Part shown: positions 1 through 8,998 of the stretch, piece after piece
How positions within the stretch are numbered: position 1 is the stretch's first letter
Layout of the letters: the number at the start of each line of letters is the position of its first letter
From: Alphaproteobacteria bacterium
Lineage (GTDB): Bacteria > Pseudomonadota > Alphaproteobacteria > UBA6615
Length of the DNA: 34,891 bases
Assembly: GCA_002722515.1 (NCBI GenBank)
Contig: PBMH01000012.1
Span: 1 to 34,891, forward strand
Direction of reading: 5' to 3'
Position numbers and translations under genes: made by a program
Notes under the pieces: generated by a model
What the model was told of the DNA's origin: nothing
Database searches by the model: none
The model's input: only the letters and a program-made list of their open reading frames with translations

Positions 1-726
1 AAGAACATCATGCACCGCAAAGGTGCGCAGGACGCCAAGCGGGCCAAGGCATTCGCTAAGCTGGCGCGTGAGATAGAGGTCGCTGCACGCGGCGGCCCTG
101 ACCCTGATCAGAATCCGCGCCTGCGCACGGCGATCGCGGCAGCCCGCGGTGCCAACATGCCCAATGATCGTATTAAACGCGCGATCGAGAAGGCGACCGG
201 CAGTGGCGAAGCGGACAGTTACGAAGAGGTTCGCTATGAGGGTTACGGTCCTGCGGGTGTAGCCTTGATTGTTGAGGCGCTGACTGACAACCGTAACCGG
301 GCCGCGTCGGAAATCCGGTCCGCCTTTTCCAAGCATGGTGGCAATCTTGGCGAAACCAACAGCGTTGCCTTCATGTTCGATCAGGTGGGCCTGATCGTTT
401 ATTCAGTCGCCACTGCTACCACCGACGATATGTTCGAGGCTGCGCTCGAAGCGGGCGCCGAGGATGTCGCCAGCAGCGATAGCAGTCACGATATCACCTG
501 CGCGCCGGGAGATTTTGGCCAAGTGGTTGAGGCGCTGGTCGCGCGTTTCGGCGCCCCGGAGTCCGCTAGTCTGACTTGGAAACCTCAAACGTCAGTCGAT
601 CTCGACGCGGATTCAGCTCGAACGCTACTCAAGTTGATCGACACGCTCGATGAAAGTGACGATGTGCAGCGTGTCTCCGCGAATTTCGAGGTCAGCGACG
701 AAATCATGGCTGAGCTAACGAGCTGA
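1..726 (+). CDS. yebC: YebC/PmpR-family transcriptional regulator (5' end cut by window edge)
   Basis: YebC/PmpR-family proteins are cytoplasmic; members have been described as DNA-binding regulators and, more recently, as factors helping ribosomes through difficult sequences. The reading frame is open from base 1 (K-N-I before the first visible Met at 10). Family members normally begin with about seven more residues (M-A-G-H-S-x-x) before [14 protein letters not shown], so the real start lies just outside the window and the Met at 10 is internal. Visible here are the basic N-terminal motif, the segment [20 protein letters not shown], the [10 protein letters not shown] motif and the acidic C-terminal domain; 241 residues are present, close to full length. 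The stop (724-726) is 34 bp before the preferred ruvC start, and yebC-ruvC is a common bacterial order. Family assignment is firm; the regulatory target cannot be inferred. Confidence 0.95.
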   Translation, partial: KNIMHRKGAQDAKRAKAFAKLAREIEVAARGGPDPDQNPRLRTAIAAARGANMPNDRIKRAIEKATGSGEADSYEEVRYEGYGPAGVALIVEALTDNRNRAASEIRSAFSKHGGNLGETNSVAFMFDQVGLIVYSVATATTDDMFEAALEAGAEDVASSDSSHDITCAPGDFGQVVEALVARFGAPESASLTWKPQTSVDLDADSARTLLKLIDTLDESDDVQRVSANFEVSDEIMAELTS

Positions 727-760
727 GATGGGCAATGAAAGACCAGCGGCGGATTTTAGT

Positions 761-1252
761 ATGCGGCTGTTAGGAGTCGATCCGGGCCTGCGCTTTACCG
801 GTTGGGGGGTGGTTGACATGGATGGTAACCGGCTGCGTCATGTCGCCAACGGCGTCGTGAGGTCGGGTAAAGGTGAACTCGCTCATCGGCTCGTGCGCTT
901 GCATCGGGGGCTCGAGGAGGTCATTGAAGCCCATCGGCCTGATAGCGCCGCGGTCGAGGAGACCTTCGTCAATCGTGATGGTCAATCGCCCCTGAAGCTT
1001 GGGCAGGCGCGCGGCATAGCATTGTTGGTGCCGGCGCTAGCCGGTATCCCGGTTTCGGAATATGCTGCGAACTCGGTCAAGAAGTCCGTTGTGGGTTACG
1101 GTCATGCTGACAAGGGCCAGGTAGGTCACATGATCGGCGTTCTGTTGCCTGGGGTAGCGGTGGAGTCCCCGGATGCGGCGGACGCACTCGCTATAGCTGT
1201 TTGTCATGCGCACCATGTGAGTGCACAAGCGGTCTATGGGGCCGCACCATGA
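761..1252 (+). CDS. ruvC: Crossover junction endodeoxyribonuclease RuvC
   Basis: RuvC is the Holliday-junction resolvase that cuts the four-way junction after RuvAB branch migration. The four acidic metal ligands of the RNase H-like fold are recognisable: Asp in LLGVDPGL at the N-terminus, Glu in AVEETFVN, and the two Asp of [11 protein letters not shown] near the C-terminus. The segment [10 protein letters not shown] is also typical. I prefer the ATG at 761 (163 aa) because homologs begin within one to three residues of the first catalytic strand. An in-frame ATG at 728, just after the yebC stop, would add 11 residues of no recognisable homology. Neither start has a strong Shine-Dalgarno. 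The stop overlaps the ruvA start as ATGA, implying translational coupling of the resolvase to the branch-migration subunits. Confidence 0.95.
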   Translation: MRLLGVDPGLRFTGWGVVDMDGNRLRHVANGVVRSGKGELAHRLVRLHRGLEEVIEAHRPDSAAVEETFVNRDGQSPLKLGQARGIALLVPALAGIPVSEYAANSVKKSVVGYGHADKGQVGHMIGVLLPGVAVESPDAADALAIAVCHAHHVSAQAVYGAAP

Positions 1253-1884
1253 TTGCGCGTCTCAAGGGCACTCTTGACGAGGTTGGCCTTGACTGGATTG
1301 TCATCGATGTCGCTGGGGTTGGTTACCAGGTGTTTTGTTCGGCGATAGTTGTATCCGCGTTGCCGGCTATCGGCGAACCCCTGTCGTTGCATATCGAGAC
1401 CCATGTCCGTGAAGATCACATCCATCTTTTCGGCTTCGCTAGCGCAAAGGAGCGCGAGTGTTTCCGGATGCTGACAACGGTCCAGGGGGTGGGAGCCAAG
1501 GTTGGCCTGGGGATTCTCGGTACCCTGTCTGTAGAAGACCTAACGAACGCTATTGTTGCTGGGGACAAGACACTACTGACTCGAGCCGATGGCGTTGGGC
1601 CGCGTCTGGCGGCGCGCCTTATGACTGAGCTCAAGGACAAAATCATATCGTTAAATGGTGGGTTCGCGCCCGGTGTCGCCAACGCTGCGCCGGCGCCCGC
1701 TAGGGCTGATGGCACAGAGGGCGACGACAATATGGTTGCCGCGGATGCGGTTTCGGCCTTGGTAAATCTCGGTTACGGTCGTGTGGAAGCCTTCAGTGCT
1801 GTGGGTCGCGCTGCGCAGGCGGTGGATGACGCATCGAGCCTTGATAATTTGATCCTGGTGGCTCTGAAGGAGCTCAGTCAGTGA
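1249..1884 (+). CDS. ruvA: Holliday junction branch migration protein RuvA
   Basis: RuvA binds the four-way junction as a tetramer and loads the RuvB motor. The 211-residue product has the expected layout: an N-terminal OB-fold (about 1-63, starting [13 protein letters not shown]), two helix-hairpin-helix elements ([11 protein letters not shown] about 76-86, [12 protein letters not shown] about 113-124), an Ala/Pro-rich flexible linker (about 140-160), and the C-terminal RuvB-contacting domain (about 163-211). The ATG at 1249 overlaps the ruvC stop by 4 nt and matches family N-termini. A longer reading beginning with TTG at 1201 would lie inside ruvC and add unrelated sequence, so it was rejected. 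The stop overlaps the GTG of ruvB (GTGA). The order ruvC-ruvA-ruvB, with all steps coupled, is classical. Confidence 0.96.
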   Translation: MIARLKGTLDEVGLDWIVIDVAGVGYQVFCSAIVVSALPAIGEPLSLHIETHVREDHIHLFGFASAKERECFRMLTTVQGVGAKVGLGILGTLSVEDLTNAIVAGDKTLLTRADGVGPRLAARLMTELKDKIISLNGGFAPGVANAAPAPARADGTEGDDNMVAADAVSALVNLGYGRVEAFSAVGRAAQAVDDASSLDNLILVALKELSQ

Positions 1885-2981
1885 GTGACGTTGGCTCCTC
1901 TTCTTACGAGAATCGCCTGTTGGACCCTGCGGTCCAAGGCGATGATCGGGTCGACATGGCGCTCAGGCCCCGGGAACTGGACGGATTTATCGGTCAGGTG
2001 GCTGTGCGCGAGAATCTTTCCGTGTTTATTGCCGCCGCGCGTCAGCGCGGGGAGGCTATTGATCATGTGCTGTTTCACGGCCCCCCGGGACTCGGCAAAA
2101 CGACACTCGCGCGTATTGTCTCGCAGGAGCTGGGGGTCGGTTTCCGTGCTACTTCGGGTCCGATCATCACCAAGGCGGGTGACCTTGCTGCTGTTTTAAC
2201 CAACCTGCAGCCCCGCGATGTGCTTTTTATCGACGAAATTCATCGTCTCAATCCTGCGGTCGAGGAGGTCCTGTATCCAGCGATGGAGGATGGTGAACTT
2301 GACCTGATCATTGGTGAGGGGCCGGCAGCGCGTTCTGTGCGCATTGAGTTGCCGCCCTTTACCTTAGTGGGTGCCACAACCCGTTTGGGCCTGCTGACGA
2401 CGCCACTGCGCGAACGCTTCGGTATTAACCTCCGGCTTGAATTCTATTCACCGGAGGACTTAACGACGATTGTGCGCCGGGGCGCTGCGTTACTCGAACT
2501 GGAAGTGAGCGACGATGGCGCGACTGAAATTGCCCGCCGTGCTCGTGGTACACCGCGCATCGCTGGCCGACTATTGCGCCGGGTGCGTGATTTTGCCCTG
2601 GTGGAAGCTAGTCTGCCTGTGGATCGCAAGGTCGCCGACCACGCACTATCGCGTCTCGACGTTGATGACCTTGGCTTGGACTCGATGGACTGCCGGTATC
2701 TGCGGCATATAGCCGAGGTCCATTTGGGGGGGCCCGTGGGCATCGACACCCTTGCAGCCGCGCTGTCGGAGGAGCGGGACACACTCGAAGACGTAGTCGA
2801 ACCCTATCTGATTCAACAGGGGTTTATCCAACGCACGCCGCGTGGCCGGATGCTGACACCGCACGCTTATGGCCATCTTGGCATAGTTGCGCAGGCGGAT
2901 ACGCAGGGTGACCTCATGTACGGCCATAAGCTTGCCACAAATGGCCCGCAGACTGCCAATCCTGACAATGACGGTTCGTAG
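1881..2981 (+). CDS. ruvB: Holliday junction branch migration ATPase RuvB
   Basis: RuvB is the AAA+ ring motor of the RuvABC resolvasome. Seen directly: Walker A GPPGLGKT (residues 67-74), Walker [10 protein letters not shown] (about 115-123), sensor 1 and arginine-finger region [18 protein letters not shown] (about 164-181), sensor 2 region [13 protein letters not shown], and the C-terminal winged-helix with [17 protein letters not shown]. The protein has 366 residues against about 336 in E. coli. The excess is mainly a C-terminal tail (about 345-366) with no recognisable motif. The start is GTG at 1881, overlapping the ruvA stop by 4 nt. It is followed after 4 nt by ybgC, so ruv and tol-pal genes may share transcripts. 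Confidence 0.97.
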   Translation: MSDVGSSSYENRLLDPAVQGDDRVDMALRPRELDGFIGQVAVRENLSVFIAAARQRGEAIDHVLFHGPPGLGKTTLARIVSQELGVGFRATSGPIITKAGDLAAVLTNLQPRDVLFIDEIHRLNPAVEEVLYPAMEDGELDLIIGEGPAARSVRIELPPFTLVGATTRLGLLTTPLRERFGINLRLEFYSPEDLTTIVRRGAALLELEVSDDGATEIARRARGTPRIAGRLLRRVRDFALVEASLPVDRKVADHALSRLDVDDLGLDSMDCRYLRHIAEVHLGGPVGIDTLAAALSEERDTLEDVVEPYLIQQGFIQRTPRGRMLTPHAYGHLGIVAQADTQGDLMYGHKLATNGPQTANPDNDGS

Positions 2982-2985
2982 TGTC

Positions 2986-3462
2986 ATGAATGAGTTGACG
3001 GCGGGGAATGTGAATGTTTCCGGGTGGTTTGAGGGTGTGCGGCATGTCTATCCGGTGCGTGTCTACTACGAAGACACGGACGCGGCAGGAATTGTCTATC
3101 ACGCGAATTATCTCCGGTTCGCGGAGCGAGCCCGGACGGAAATGATGCGCTGTTTAGGTGCCAAGCGTCGGGCGCTGATTTGGAACGAGGGCGTTGCTTT
3201 TGCTGTGCGCAGTGCAAACGCCGATTTTTGTCTGCCAGCGCGCTTGGATGATCCCCTGACGGTAGAGACGGGGGTTGAAGAGGTTGGAGGCGCTAGCATG
3301 CGTTTGACGCAAAGCGTCCTGGGTTCCGCAGCAAAATCGGTTCCTTCGGTTCTACTGGTGCGGATGTCAGTTCGTTTGGCCTGTATTGATTCGAGTTTGC
3401 GGCCGGCGCGTATGCCGAAGGCAGTTCGTACTGCGCTGCAAGAACTGGTGAGGGATCACTGA
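2986..3462 (+). CDS. ybgC: Tol-Pal associated acyl-CoA thioesterase YbgC
   Basis: This is a HotDog-fold thioesterase of the 4-hydroxybenzoyl-CoA thioesterase/YbgC family, which hydrolyses short or long acyl-CoA and is commonly the first gene of the tol-pal cluster. The signature YYEDTDAAGIVYHANYLRF (catalytic Asp in the TDAAG context) is present near residues 26-44. I chose the ATG at 2986 (158 aa) because it directly follows the ruvB stop at 2981 and gives a family-like length of about 135-160. The reading frame extends upstream into ruvB but without homology. tolQ follows after 61 bp. The in vivo acyl substrate cannot be read from the sequence. Confidence 0.92.
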   Translation: MNELTAGNVNVSGWFEGVRHVYPVRVYYEDTDAAGIVYHANYLRFAERARTEMMRCLGAKRRALIWNEGVAFAVRSANADFCLPARLDDPLTVETGVEEVGGASMRLTQSVLGSAAKSVPSVLLVRMSVRLACIDSSLRPARMPKAVRTALQELVRDH

Positions 3463-3523
3463 GCGCACGTCGGCCTGGAAGTGCTCTCACATGATCTAAC
3501 AATAAAGAGAGGCATTTCTTGCC

Positions 3524-4255
3524 ATGGAATCCAATATTGTTGAAACCATCTCAGTCGCCGGGGGTGCCGCGGTTGCCGATTTTTCGGTCTGGGGGCTTTT
3601 TCTCCGGTCAGATGTGGTGATCAAGATTGTTATGATAATCCTGTTCGTCGCTTCCTTCTGGTCCTGGACTATCATTATCGACAAATGGTTGAAAATGCGC
3701 CGTCTTGTATCGGACGCCGGCAGGTTCGAGGAGAATTTCTGGTCGGGCGGTTCGCTGGAGGAACTCTACGAACGCCTCGGCAACAAGCCGGCAGATCCCA
3801 TGGTAGCGGTATTTTCAGCGGCCATGTCGGAATGGCGACGAAGCTCCTCGCGCGGGCTTGCAGCGACCGATGCGTTGCGCGCAAATTTGCGCGAGCGCAT
3901 CGAACGTGTGATGGAGGTATCCCTGACCCGCGAGATGGAACGCATCGAGCGCTACATGGTTTTCCTTGCGTCAGCAGGTGCCACGGCGCCTTTCATCGGC
4001 CTGTTCGGGACGGTCTGGGGAATCATGAACAGTTTTCAGGCTATCGCTGTTGCCAGGGACACCAATCTGGCCGTAGTTGCACCCGGGTTGGCTGAAGCTT
4101 TGTTTACTACAGCGATGGGCCTGATCGTCGCGATCCCGTCGGTCGCTGCGTACAACAAGTTCAGCGCCGATATGACCCGCTATTCGCAGCGGCTCGAGGG
4201 ATTTGCCGCCGAGTTTAGCGCGATCCTGTCGCGTCAGCTCGAGGAGTCGAAGTAG
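3524..4255 (+). CDS. tolQ: Tol-Pal system inner-membrane protein TolQ
   Basis: TolQ is the pentameric proton-channel subunit that, with TolR, energises TolA for outer-membrane constriction at division. It belongs to the MotA/TolQ/ExbB family. Three membrane segments fit the family: TM1 about residues 32-52, TM2 about 145-172 containing the conserved GATAPFIGLFGTVWGIMNSF block, and TM3 about 186-212 with GLAEALFTTAMGLIVAIPSV. A large cytoplasmic loop lies between TM1 and TM2. The ATG at 3524 is preceded by an AAAGAGAGG purine tract (about 3504-3512), a plausible but slightly distant Shine-Dalgarno. The gene ends 2 nt before tolR. Length (243 aa) is normal for alphaproteobacteria. Confidence 0.96.
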   Translation: MESNIVETISVAGGAAVADFSVWGLFLRSDVVIKIVMIILFVASFWSWTIIIDKWLKMRRLVSDAGRFEENFWSGGSLEELYERLGNKPADPMVAVFSAAMSEWRRSSSRGLAATDALRANLRERIERVMEVSLTREMERIERYMVFLASAGATAPFIGLFGTVWGIMNSFQAIAVARDTNLAVVAPGLAEALFTTAMGLIVAIPSVAAYNKFSADMTRYSQRLEGFAAEFSAILSRQLEESK

Positions 4256-4257
4256 AC

Positions 4258-4704
4258 ATGGCGCTCAGTTCAGACAGTATGCGGCTGCGCCGGCGTTTGC
4301 GCGGGGGGCCGATGACCGAGATTAATGTCGCCCCATTCGTAGACGTGATGCTGGTGCTGGTTGTTATCTTCATGATTGCGGCGCCGCTGCTGACCGTGGG
4401 CGTTCCAGTCGACCTACCAAAAGCGGCGGTTGATCCGCTGAATGACGAGAAGGAACCCCTGATTATCACCGTTGACTCAGAGGGGCTGTTGTATCTGCAA
4501 GAGGCCGAGATCGAGGAGGATGCCCTAGTCCCGCGCCTATTGGCGGTGTCCGAGGCGAACCCAGAACTGCGGGTGTTCGTGCGGGGGGACCGAGCCATCA
4601 ACTACGGGCGCGTAATGGAGGTTATGGGCCTAGTTTCCGAGGCGGGTTTTGCCAAGGTTGCGCTGATCGCCGAGGTGCCGATCCCGCAGGCAGAGACCCA
4701 GTAG
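4258..4704 (+). CDS. tolR: Tol-Pal system protein TolR (ExbD/TolR family)
   Basis: TolR is the single-pass partner of TolQ, with a periplasmic domain that binds peptidoglycan. The protein (148 aa) has a short basic cytoplasmic N-terminus (RLRRRLRGG), then MTEINVAPFVDVMLVLVVIF with the functionally essential membrane Asp at residue 29, a single TM at about 27-46, and a periplasmic ExbD/TolR domain reaching to the C-terminus. The start lies 2 nt after the tolQ stop and the spacing to tolA is 22 bp, consistent with a polycistronic tolQRA. The identity is firm because of the context and the TM motif. Confidence 0.96.
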   Translation: MALSSDSMRLRRRLRGGPMTEINVAPFVDVMLVLVVIFMIAAPLLTVGVPVDLPKAAVDPLNDEKEPLIITVDSEGLLYLQEAEIEEDALVPRLLAVSEANPELRVFVRGDRAINYGRVMEVMGLVSEAGFAKVALIAEVPIPQAETQ

Positions 4705-4726
4705 CGGTCCGGATTGGCGATCAATT

Positions 4727-5614
4727 ATGCGGAGCATGTGGGCACAATTCAGGACGGGAGGCGCGATGTCGGCATCAGGGCATCTGTCGCTGGTAGTCAT
4801 TGCTCAATTTGGATTACCCTTCCTGTTTTCGTCGCCCCAGGTGACCGCGACGGTTATACCGGTGGAAGTGGTGCGCATCGACGATGTAACTCAGCCGCCG
4901 GCGCCCGCGACCCCCGAGCCCGATCCGGAACCAACCCGCACAGCATCGCCTCAGCCCCCGCCGGCTCCGCCGCAGCCGATGGCCGAGCCGTCACCGAAGG
5001 TGACACCGGAGAAACCGTTGGCCCGCCCGGAGCCCGCCCGCCCAGAAATCAAACCGGCTCCACCAAAGGAAAAGGCTCCCGAACCGAAGCCGGAACCCGC
5101 GCCGCAAATCGCTAAGGTACAGCCGAAGAGCAAGCCGAAGCCGCCCGCACCGACACGCAGCTTCGACAACATCCTTAAAGACCTCGCTGCTGATCAGGAG
5201 CCGATTAAGACCGCAGAGCGGGCGCACAAGCCTGAGACAGCACGCGACAAGGGCAAGGAGGCGCCGCAGCAGTCGCGAATAGCAGAACATGCTACGATCG
5301 CCGAGCTTGATTTACTGCGACAGATGATCCGACAGAAGATTAGCAAATGTTGGAACCCTCCCACCGGCGCACGTGATGCCGAGGATTTGATTGTAACAGT
5401 GCTGATCCGCGTTGACCCCAAGGGCGTAGTGCGCGAGGCGACGGTTGTGGACGCTCCCTTGATGGGGCTTGATAGCTATTTTCAGGCTGCCGCTGAAGCG
5501 GCCCGTAGGACCGTGCTCAACCCAAGATGTCAACCACTGCAGTTGCCGGCTGATAAGTACGATATCTGGAAAGAAATCCGGTTTAACTTCGACCCCAGTA
5601 AAATGCTGAGCTAA
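4727..5614 (+). CDS. tolA: Tol-Pal system protein TolA (TonB-like C-terminal domain)
   Basis: TolA links the TolQR motor to Pal/TolB across the periplasm. N-terminal TM about residues 20-36 (HLSLVVIAQFGLPFLFSS), then IPVEVVRIDD, a long Pro/Lys/Glu/Ala-rich segment (about 50-150) replacing the long helical domain of enteric TolA, and a C-terminal TonB/TolA-like domain (about 185-295) with LLRQMIRQKISKCWNPP and LIVTVLIRVDPKGVV. At 295 aa it is shorter than E. coli TolA (421 aa), as in many alphaproteobacteria. Start choice is open: ATG 4727 keeps charged residues and a TGG-x-x-SASGH segment resembling other alphaproteobacterial TolA N-termini. ATG 4766 has the best Shine-Dalgarno (GGGAGG at 4756-4761) but would leave only five residues before the membrane segment. 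The tolB ATG follows the stop directly. Confidence 0.92.
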   Translation: MRSMWAQFRTGGAMSASGHLSLVVIAQFGLPFLFSSPQVTATVIPVEVVRIDDVTQPPAPATPEPDPEPTRTASPQPPPAPPQPMAEPSPKVTPEKPLARPEPARPEIKPAPPKEKAPEPKPEPAPQIAKVQPKSKPKPPAPTRSFDNILKDLAADQEPIKTAERAHKPETARDKGKEAPQQSRIAEHATIAELDLLRQMIRQKISKCWNPPTGARDAEDLIVTVLIRVDPKGVVREATVVDAPLMGLDSYFQAAAEAARRTVLNPRCQPLQLPADKYDIWKEIRFNFDPSKMLS

Positions 5615-6967
5615 ATGATGATGACCGTCCCCTCGTTTCGAAGTACCCCCGCCCTTCTTGTGGTGTTGCTCCTTTCTGTTTTGGCGGTTTTGCCAGCACG
5701 GGCCGAGCTGACCGTAGATATCACTCAGGGCAATATCGAACCCTTACCGATCGCCGTGCCTGACTTCATCGCGGGGGACGATGTGGAGCGGAAACTTAGC
5801 ATCGAAATTGCGGAGGTTATTTCGGCTAACCTTCAACGTACCGGCTTGTTCAGACCCATCGACAAGAAGGCCTTCATCTCCCAGCCGCAGAGTTTGGGCG
5901 TTAACCCGCGCTTCGCCAACTGGAAGCCGCTGAACGCACAGGCGCTCGTTGTAGGTGCAGTTAATATTGAGGCCAATGGTGCGTTGCGAGCTTCGTTTCG
6001 GCTCTGGGACGTATTTGCTGAAGGCCAGATGACGGGACTGAGCCTGACCACCACCCAAGCCAATTGGCGTCGCGTCGCGCATATAATTTCGGACACAATC
6101 TACGAGCGGATTACCGGCGAGGCGGGCTATTTTGATACCCGGATCGTCTATATTTCCGAGAGCGGCCCTTCAGACCGACGAGTCAAACGCCTGGCGATTA
6201 TGGATCAGGATGGTGCGAACCACCGGTTGCTGACCGATGGGAAAACGCTGGTTCTGACGCCTCGTTTCTCGCCGACACAGCAGGAAATCACTTATCTCGC
6301 ATATTATAATGATCAACCTCGGGTCTATCTCTTCAACATTGATACCGGCGAGCAGGAACTTCTGGGCGACTTTCCAGGTATGACATTCGCACCCCGTTTT
6401 TCTCCAGACGGCAACAATGTTGTGATGAGTTTTGCAAAGGACGGCAATTCAGACATCCATGTCATGGATCTCCGGACGCGGCGGGTACGACGTCTCACCG
6501 ACAGCCCGTCGATAGACACTGGACCGTCATATGCGCCGGACGCCAATAAGATCGTCTTCGAATCAGATCGCGGTGGTAGCCAGCAACTCTATGTGATGAA
6601 TGCCGATGGAAGTGGACAGAGGCGAATCAGTTTCGAGAAAGGCCGTTATGGCACGCCCGTCTGGTCGCCACGCGGCGATCTGATTGCGTTCACAAAAATC
6701 TTTCGGGGTACGTTCCACATAGGCGTTATGCGTCCCGATGGCAGTGATGAGCGTCTGCTGACACAGGGCTTTCTCGTCGAGGGGCCGACCTGGGCACCTA
6801 ACGGTCGTGTGCTCATGTTCTTCCGGCAGGAGAAGAGCGATGCGCAGGGGCGCGGCGGTGACCCGCGACTGTTTTCGATTGACCTGACCGGGTTCAACGA
6901 GCGCGAATTAGGAACTCCGTTCGGCGGTTCCGATCCTGCGTGGTCTCCGGGACCTATCCATCAATAG
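5615..6967 (+). CDS. tolB: Tol-Pal system beta-propeller protein TolB
   Basis: TolB is a periplasmic protein that binds Pal and is released by TolA. The 450-residue product begins with a Sec signal peptide: hydrophobic core about 11-26, cleavage expected after LPARA at residue 30. It continues with the TolB N-terminal domain (residues about 31-165, beginning ELTVDITQG) and a C-terminal six-bladed propeller of PD40/WD40-like repeats. Repeated blade motifs include [52 protein letters not shown] and a terminal SDPAWSP. The start is the first of three ATG codons abutting the tolA stop (5612-5614); any of the three is possible. A 248-bp gap with its own promoter separates it from pal. Confidence 0.97.
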   Translation: MMMTVPSFRSTPALLVVLLLSVLAVLPARAELTVDITQGNIEPLPIAVPDFIAGDDVERKLSIEIAEVISANLQRTGLFRPIDKKAFISQPQSLGVNPRFANWKPLNAQALVVGAVNIEANGALRASFRLWDVFAEGQMTGLSLTTTQANWRRVAHIISDTIYERITGEAGYFDTRIVYISESGPSDRRVKRLAIMDQDGANHRLLTDGKTLVLTPRFSPTQQEITYLAYYNDQPRVYLFNIDTGEQELLGDFPGMTFAPRFSPDGNNVVMSFAKDGNSDIHVMDLRTRRVRRLTDSPSIDTGPSYAPDANKIVFESDRGGSQQLYVMNADGSGQRRISFEKGRYGTPVWSPRGDLIAFTKIFRGTFHIGVMRPDGSDERLLTQGFLVEGPTWAPNGRVLMFFRQEKSDAQGRGGDPRLFSIDLTGFNERELGTPFGGSDPAWSPGPIHQ

Positions 6968-7031
6968 TCTCAGAACCATGAAAGTGACTGAAAATACTTG
7001 CCAATTTGCCAGAATATCAGCGAGCAGGCGC

Positions 7032-7060
7032 TTGATTCCCCAAAACCCCCAACGTATAGT
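7032..7060 (+). promoter_or_regulatory. Candidate sigma70-type promoter for pal
   Basis: A TTGATT -35 element (7032-7037) and TATAGT -10 element (7055-7060) are separated by exactly 17 bp inside the 248-bp tolB-pal gap. Four of six and five of six bases match the sigma70 consensus. Transcription would begin near 7067 and give a leader of about 150 nt before the pal ATG at 7216. This would allow pal to be expressed above the level of the upstream tol genes, as expected for an abundant lipoprotein. No experimental start is visible, so this is a motif-based call. Confidence 0.5.
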
Positions 7061-7215
7061 TCTATGGATTGCTGATGGGTTCTTTGTAGCCTGTCGGCGG
7101 ATGAATGCAAAAATGGCACCGTTCGGTGTGAGGCACGATAACAGGTCATCCCGGAATTCAGGGTTCAGCCATGGGTGGCTTGAAATCGTCACTATTCGAA
7201 TTTAAGGAGTCATCC

Positions 7216-7743
7216 ATGCGACTTAATATTCCCAGCTTGGTAGTAGCGGCATTCGTGCTGGCTGCCTGTTCCTCAACCGGTGACGATAGCGCCAATTCCG
7301 GTAGCAGCGGTGCATCAAGTTCAGGCGCCGTATCCAGTTCTGGCGTCGGGCAAAAGGCCGCTGCACCCGCCGGTCCTAGGCCCGGCACCCAAGAAGACCT
7401 CAAGGTCAATGTTGGTGATCGTGTTTTCTTCGACTTTGACAAGTCGAACCTGTCTACAGAAGCGCGCACCACTGTTGAACGCTGGGGAGCTTGGCTCAAA
7501 ACATATCCTGCGAACAAGGTAGTCATTCAGGGCAACACGGACGAGCGTGGTACGCGCGAGTACAACTTGGCTCTTGGCGAGCGCCGCGCAGACTCGGCAC
7601 GCGACTATCTCATTTCATTGGGCATTAACCCCAATCGTCTCAAGATTGTCAGTTTCGGTAAGGAGCGTCCGGCGGTTGTTGGTTCGAATGATCGCGCTTG
7701 GGCGATGAATCGCCGTGCGGTCCTAGTGGTTAGCGCCAACTAG
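7216..7743 (+). CDS. pal: Peptidoglycan-associated lipoprotein Pal
   Basis: Pal is the outer-membrane lipoprotein that binds peptidoglycan and the Tol complex. From the ATG at 7216 (175 aa) the protein has a lipoprotein signal peptide ending in a clear lipobox (VLAAC, lipidated Cys at residue 18), a Ser/Gly-rich linker, and a C-terminal OmpA-like peptidoglycan-binding domain: VFFDFDKSNLS, IQGNTDERGTREYNLALGER and NRRAVLVV. The start is decided by the strong Shine-Dalgarno AAGGAG (7204-7209). An upstream in-frame ATG at 7171 would put 15 residues in front of the signal peptide and is rejected. A terminator follows 30 bp after the stop. Confidence 0.96.
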   Translation: MRLNIPSLVVAAFVLAACSSTGDDSANSGSSGASSSGAVSSSGVGQKAAAPAGPRPGTQEDLKVNVGDRVFFDFDKSNLSTEARTTVERWGAWLKTYPANKVVIQGNTDERGTREYNLALGERRADSARDYLISLGINPNRLKIVSFGKERPAVVGSNDRAWAMNRRAVLVVSAN

Positions 7744-7773
7744 CACTGACCATGTAAAGAAGCCATGACGATG

Positions 7774-7798
7774 CGCCCCGGATAATCCGGGGCGTTTT
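7774..7798 (+). terminator. Intrinsic terminator after pal
   Basis: A perfect 9-bp inverted repeat (CGCCCCGGA at 7774-7782 and TCCGGGGCG at 7786-7794) with a 3-nt TAA loop is followed by TTTT (7795-7798). The stem is very GC-rich. It lies 30 bp after pal and about 145 bp before cpoB, so transcription from the pal promoter probably ends mainly here and cpoB needs readthrough or its own promoter. Confidence 0.85.
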
Positions 7799-7943
7799 CG
7801 CGAATTCGTCTGCTTTGCCATAGTTTTGCCGAAAAGCTTGGCAAATCTAACTTGGATACTCCTCCTTAATGGCGCACCAGGTCCGTGCCAGCATGAACAC
7901 TGCGGATGAAGATCATTCAAGAATTGCTGCGGATAGCGCCGAT

Positions 7944-8957
7944 ATGTTGAACTCTCTTCGGGTTTTTATCCCAGTCGGGCTGTCACTTCTGGTAATGATA
8001 ACCAGCGGTTTAGCTTTCGCTCAATCGGGTGATGGCCGGGGCCTTGCTGACACAATTTCACGCTTGGAGCGTCAGCTGCAGACACTTGAACGAACCGTCT
8101 ATCGGGGCGCCCCACCACCTGCTTTGAGCACCGCTACGCCGTCATCGAGCGCACAGCCAAGAAGTTCTGCAGTTTCCAACCTCCAGGCCATAGCTGACGG
8201 TCTTGAGGAACAAATGCGTCGGTTGACCGGGCAGGTGGAAGAAATCGACTTTCAGGTGCGGCAAATGAACCAACGCATGGATCGCTTGGTCTCGGATGTC
8301 GATTTTAGGCTCCGGGCCCTCGAACAGAGCGCCGGTGCGACTGCCCCGCCTAATGCAACTCAGCCTGTTTTGCCCAACGTTCCGCGCGCGTCTGGAACGG
8401 TTATGGTTGAGCCAGCTGGAGGCGCAGGTGCACCGCGTGTCATTGGGACTTTGACAGAAACACAGCTCCGCAATGCGAATGAGACGACTGCGTTGGCTGG
8501 AACTAGGGCGGCCAGCGGGGACCCTGACGGTCAGCCAACCAACGTTGCGCGCGTCACTCTGCCGATGGGCAGCCCGCGTGACCAGTATGACTTTGCCTAC
8601 AATTTCCTTCTGCAGCGTGATTTCGAGGGAGCCGAAATGGCTTTTAGTGCCTTCGTCATCGCCAATCCGGAAGATACGTTGGCGGGCAATGCCCAGTATT
8701 GGCTTGGTGAAACTTTCTATGTGCGCGGCGACTATACGGTCGCGGCACGCGCTTTCGCTGAGGGCTTCCAGCGTTACCCGGACAGCGCGAAAGCGCCTGA
8801 CAACTTGCTTAAGCTCGGCATGTCGCTGACGAAACTTCAGCAGACCTCCGATGCTTGCATCACGCTGAAGAAACTGCGTGTTGAGTATCCCGACGCTCCG
8901 ACCAGTATTATACAGCGTGCCGACCGGGAGATCGGGCGGCTGCAGTGCCCGAAATAG
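7944..8957 (+). CDS. cpoB: Cell division coordinator CpoB / Tol-Pal system protein YbgF
   Basis: CpoB is a periplasmic protein that binds TolA and coordinates peptidoglycan synthesis with outer-membrane constriction. From ATG 7944 (337 aa) it has a Sec signal peptide (cleavage after LAFA, residue 26), an N-terminal coiled-coil trimerisation segment (ISRLERQLQTLERTVYRG), a second coiled region (about 85-125, MNQRMDRLVSDVDFRLRALE), a low-complexity linker, and a C-terminal TPR domain (about 210-337) containing AQYWLGETFYVRGDY and FQRYPDSAKAPDNLLKLG. In-frame ATGs at 7869 and 7893 would add 17-25 polar residues before the signal peptide and lack a good ribosome binding site, so they are less likely. 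tilS begins about 41 bp after the stop. Confidence 0.93.
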   Translation: MLNSLRVFIPVGLSLLVMITSGLAFAQSGDGRGLADTISRLERQLQTLERTVYRGAPPPALSTATPSSSAQPRSSAVSNLQAIADGLEEQMRRLTGQVEEIDFQVRQMNQRMDRLVSDVDFRLRALEQSAGATAPPNATQPVLPNVPRASGTVMVEPAGGAGAPRVIGTLTETQLRNANETTALAGTRAASGDPDGQPTNVARVTLPMGSPRDQYDFAYNFLLQRDFEGAEMAFSAFVIANPEDTLAGNAQYWLGETFYVRGDYTVAARAFAEGFQRYPDSAKAPDNLLKLGMSLTKLQQTSDACITLKKLRVEYPDAPTSIIQRADREIGRLQCPK

Positions 8958-8998
8958 CTAATCCGGCGATCGAACGTTCGGACGCTTCGACTCCGGAA

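Noticed and set aside
6978-7205. 75-codon open frame between tolB and pal
   Set aside because: No convincing ribosome binding site or domain, unusual amino-acid composition for this genome, and it overlaps the pal promoter and leader.
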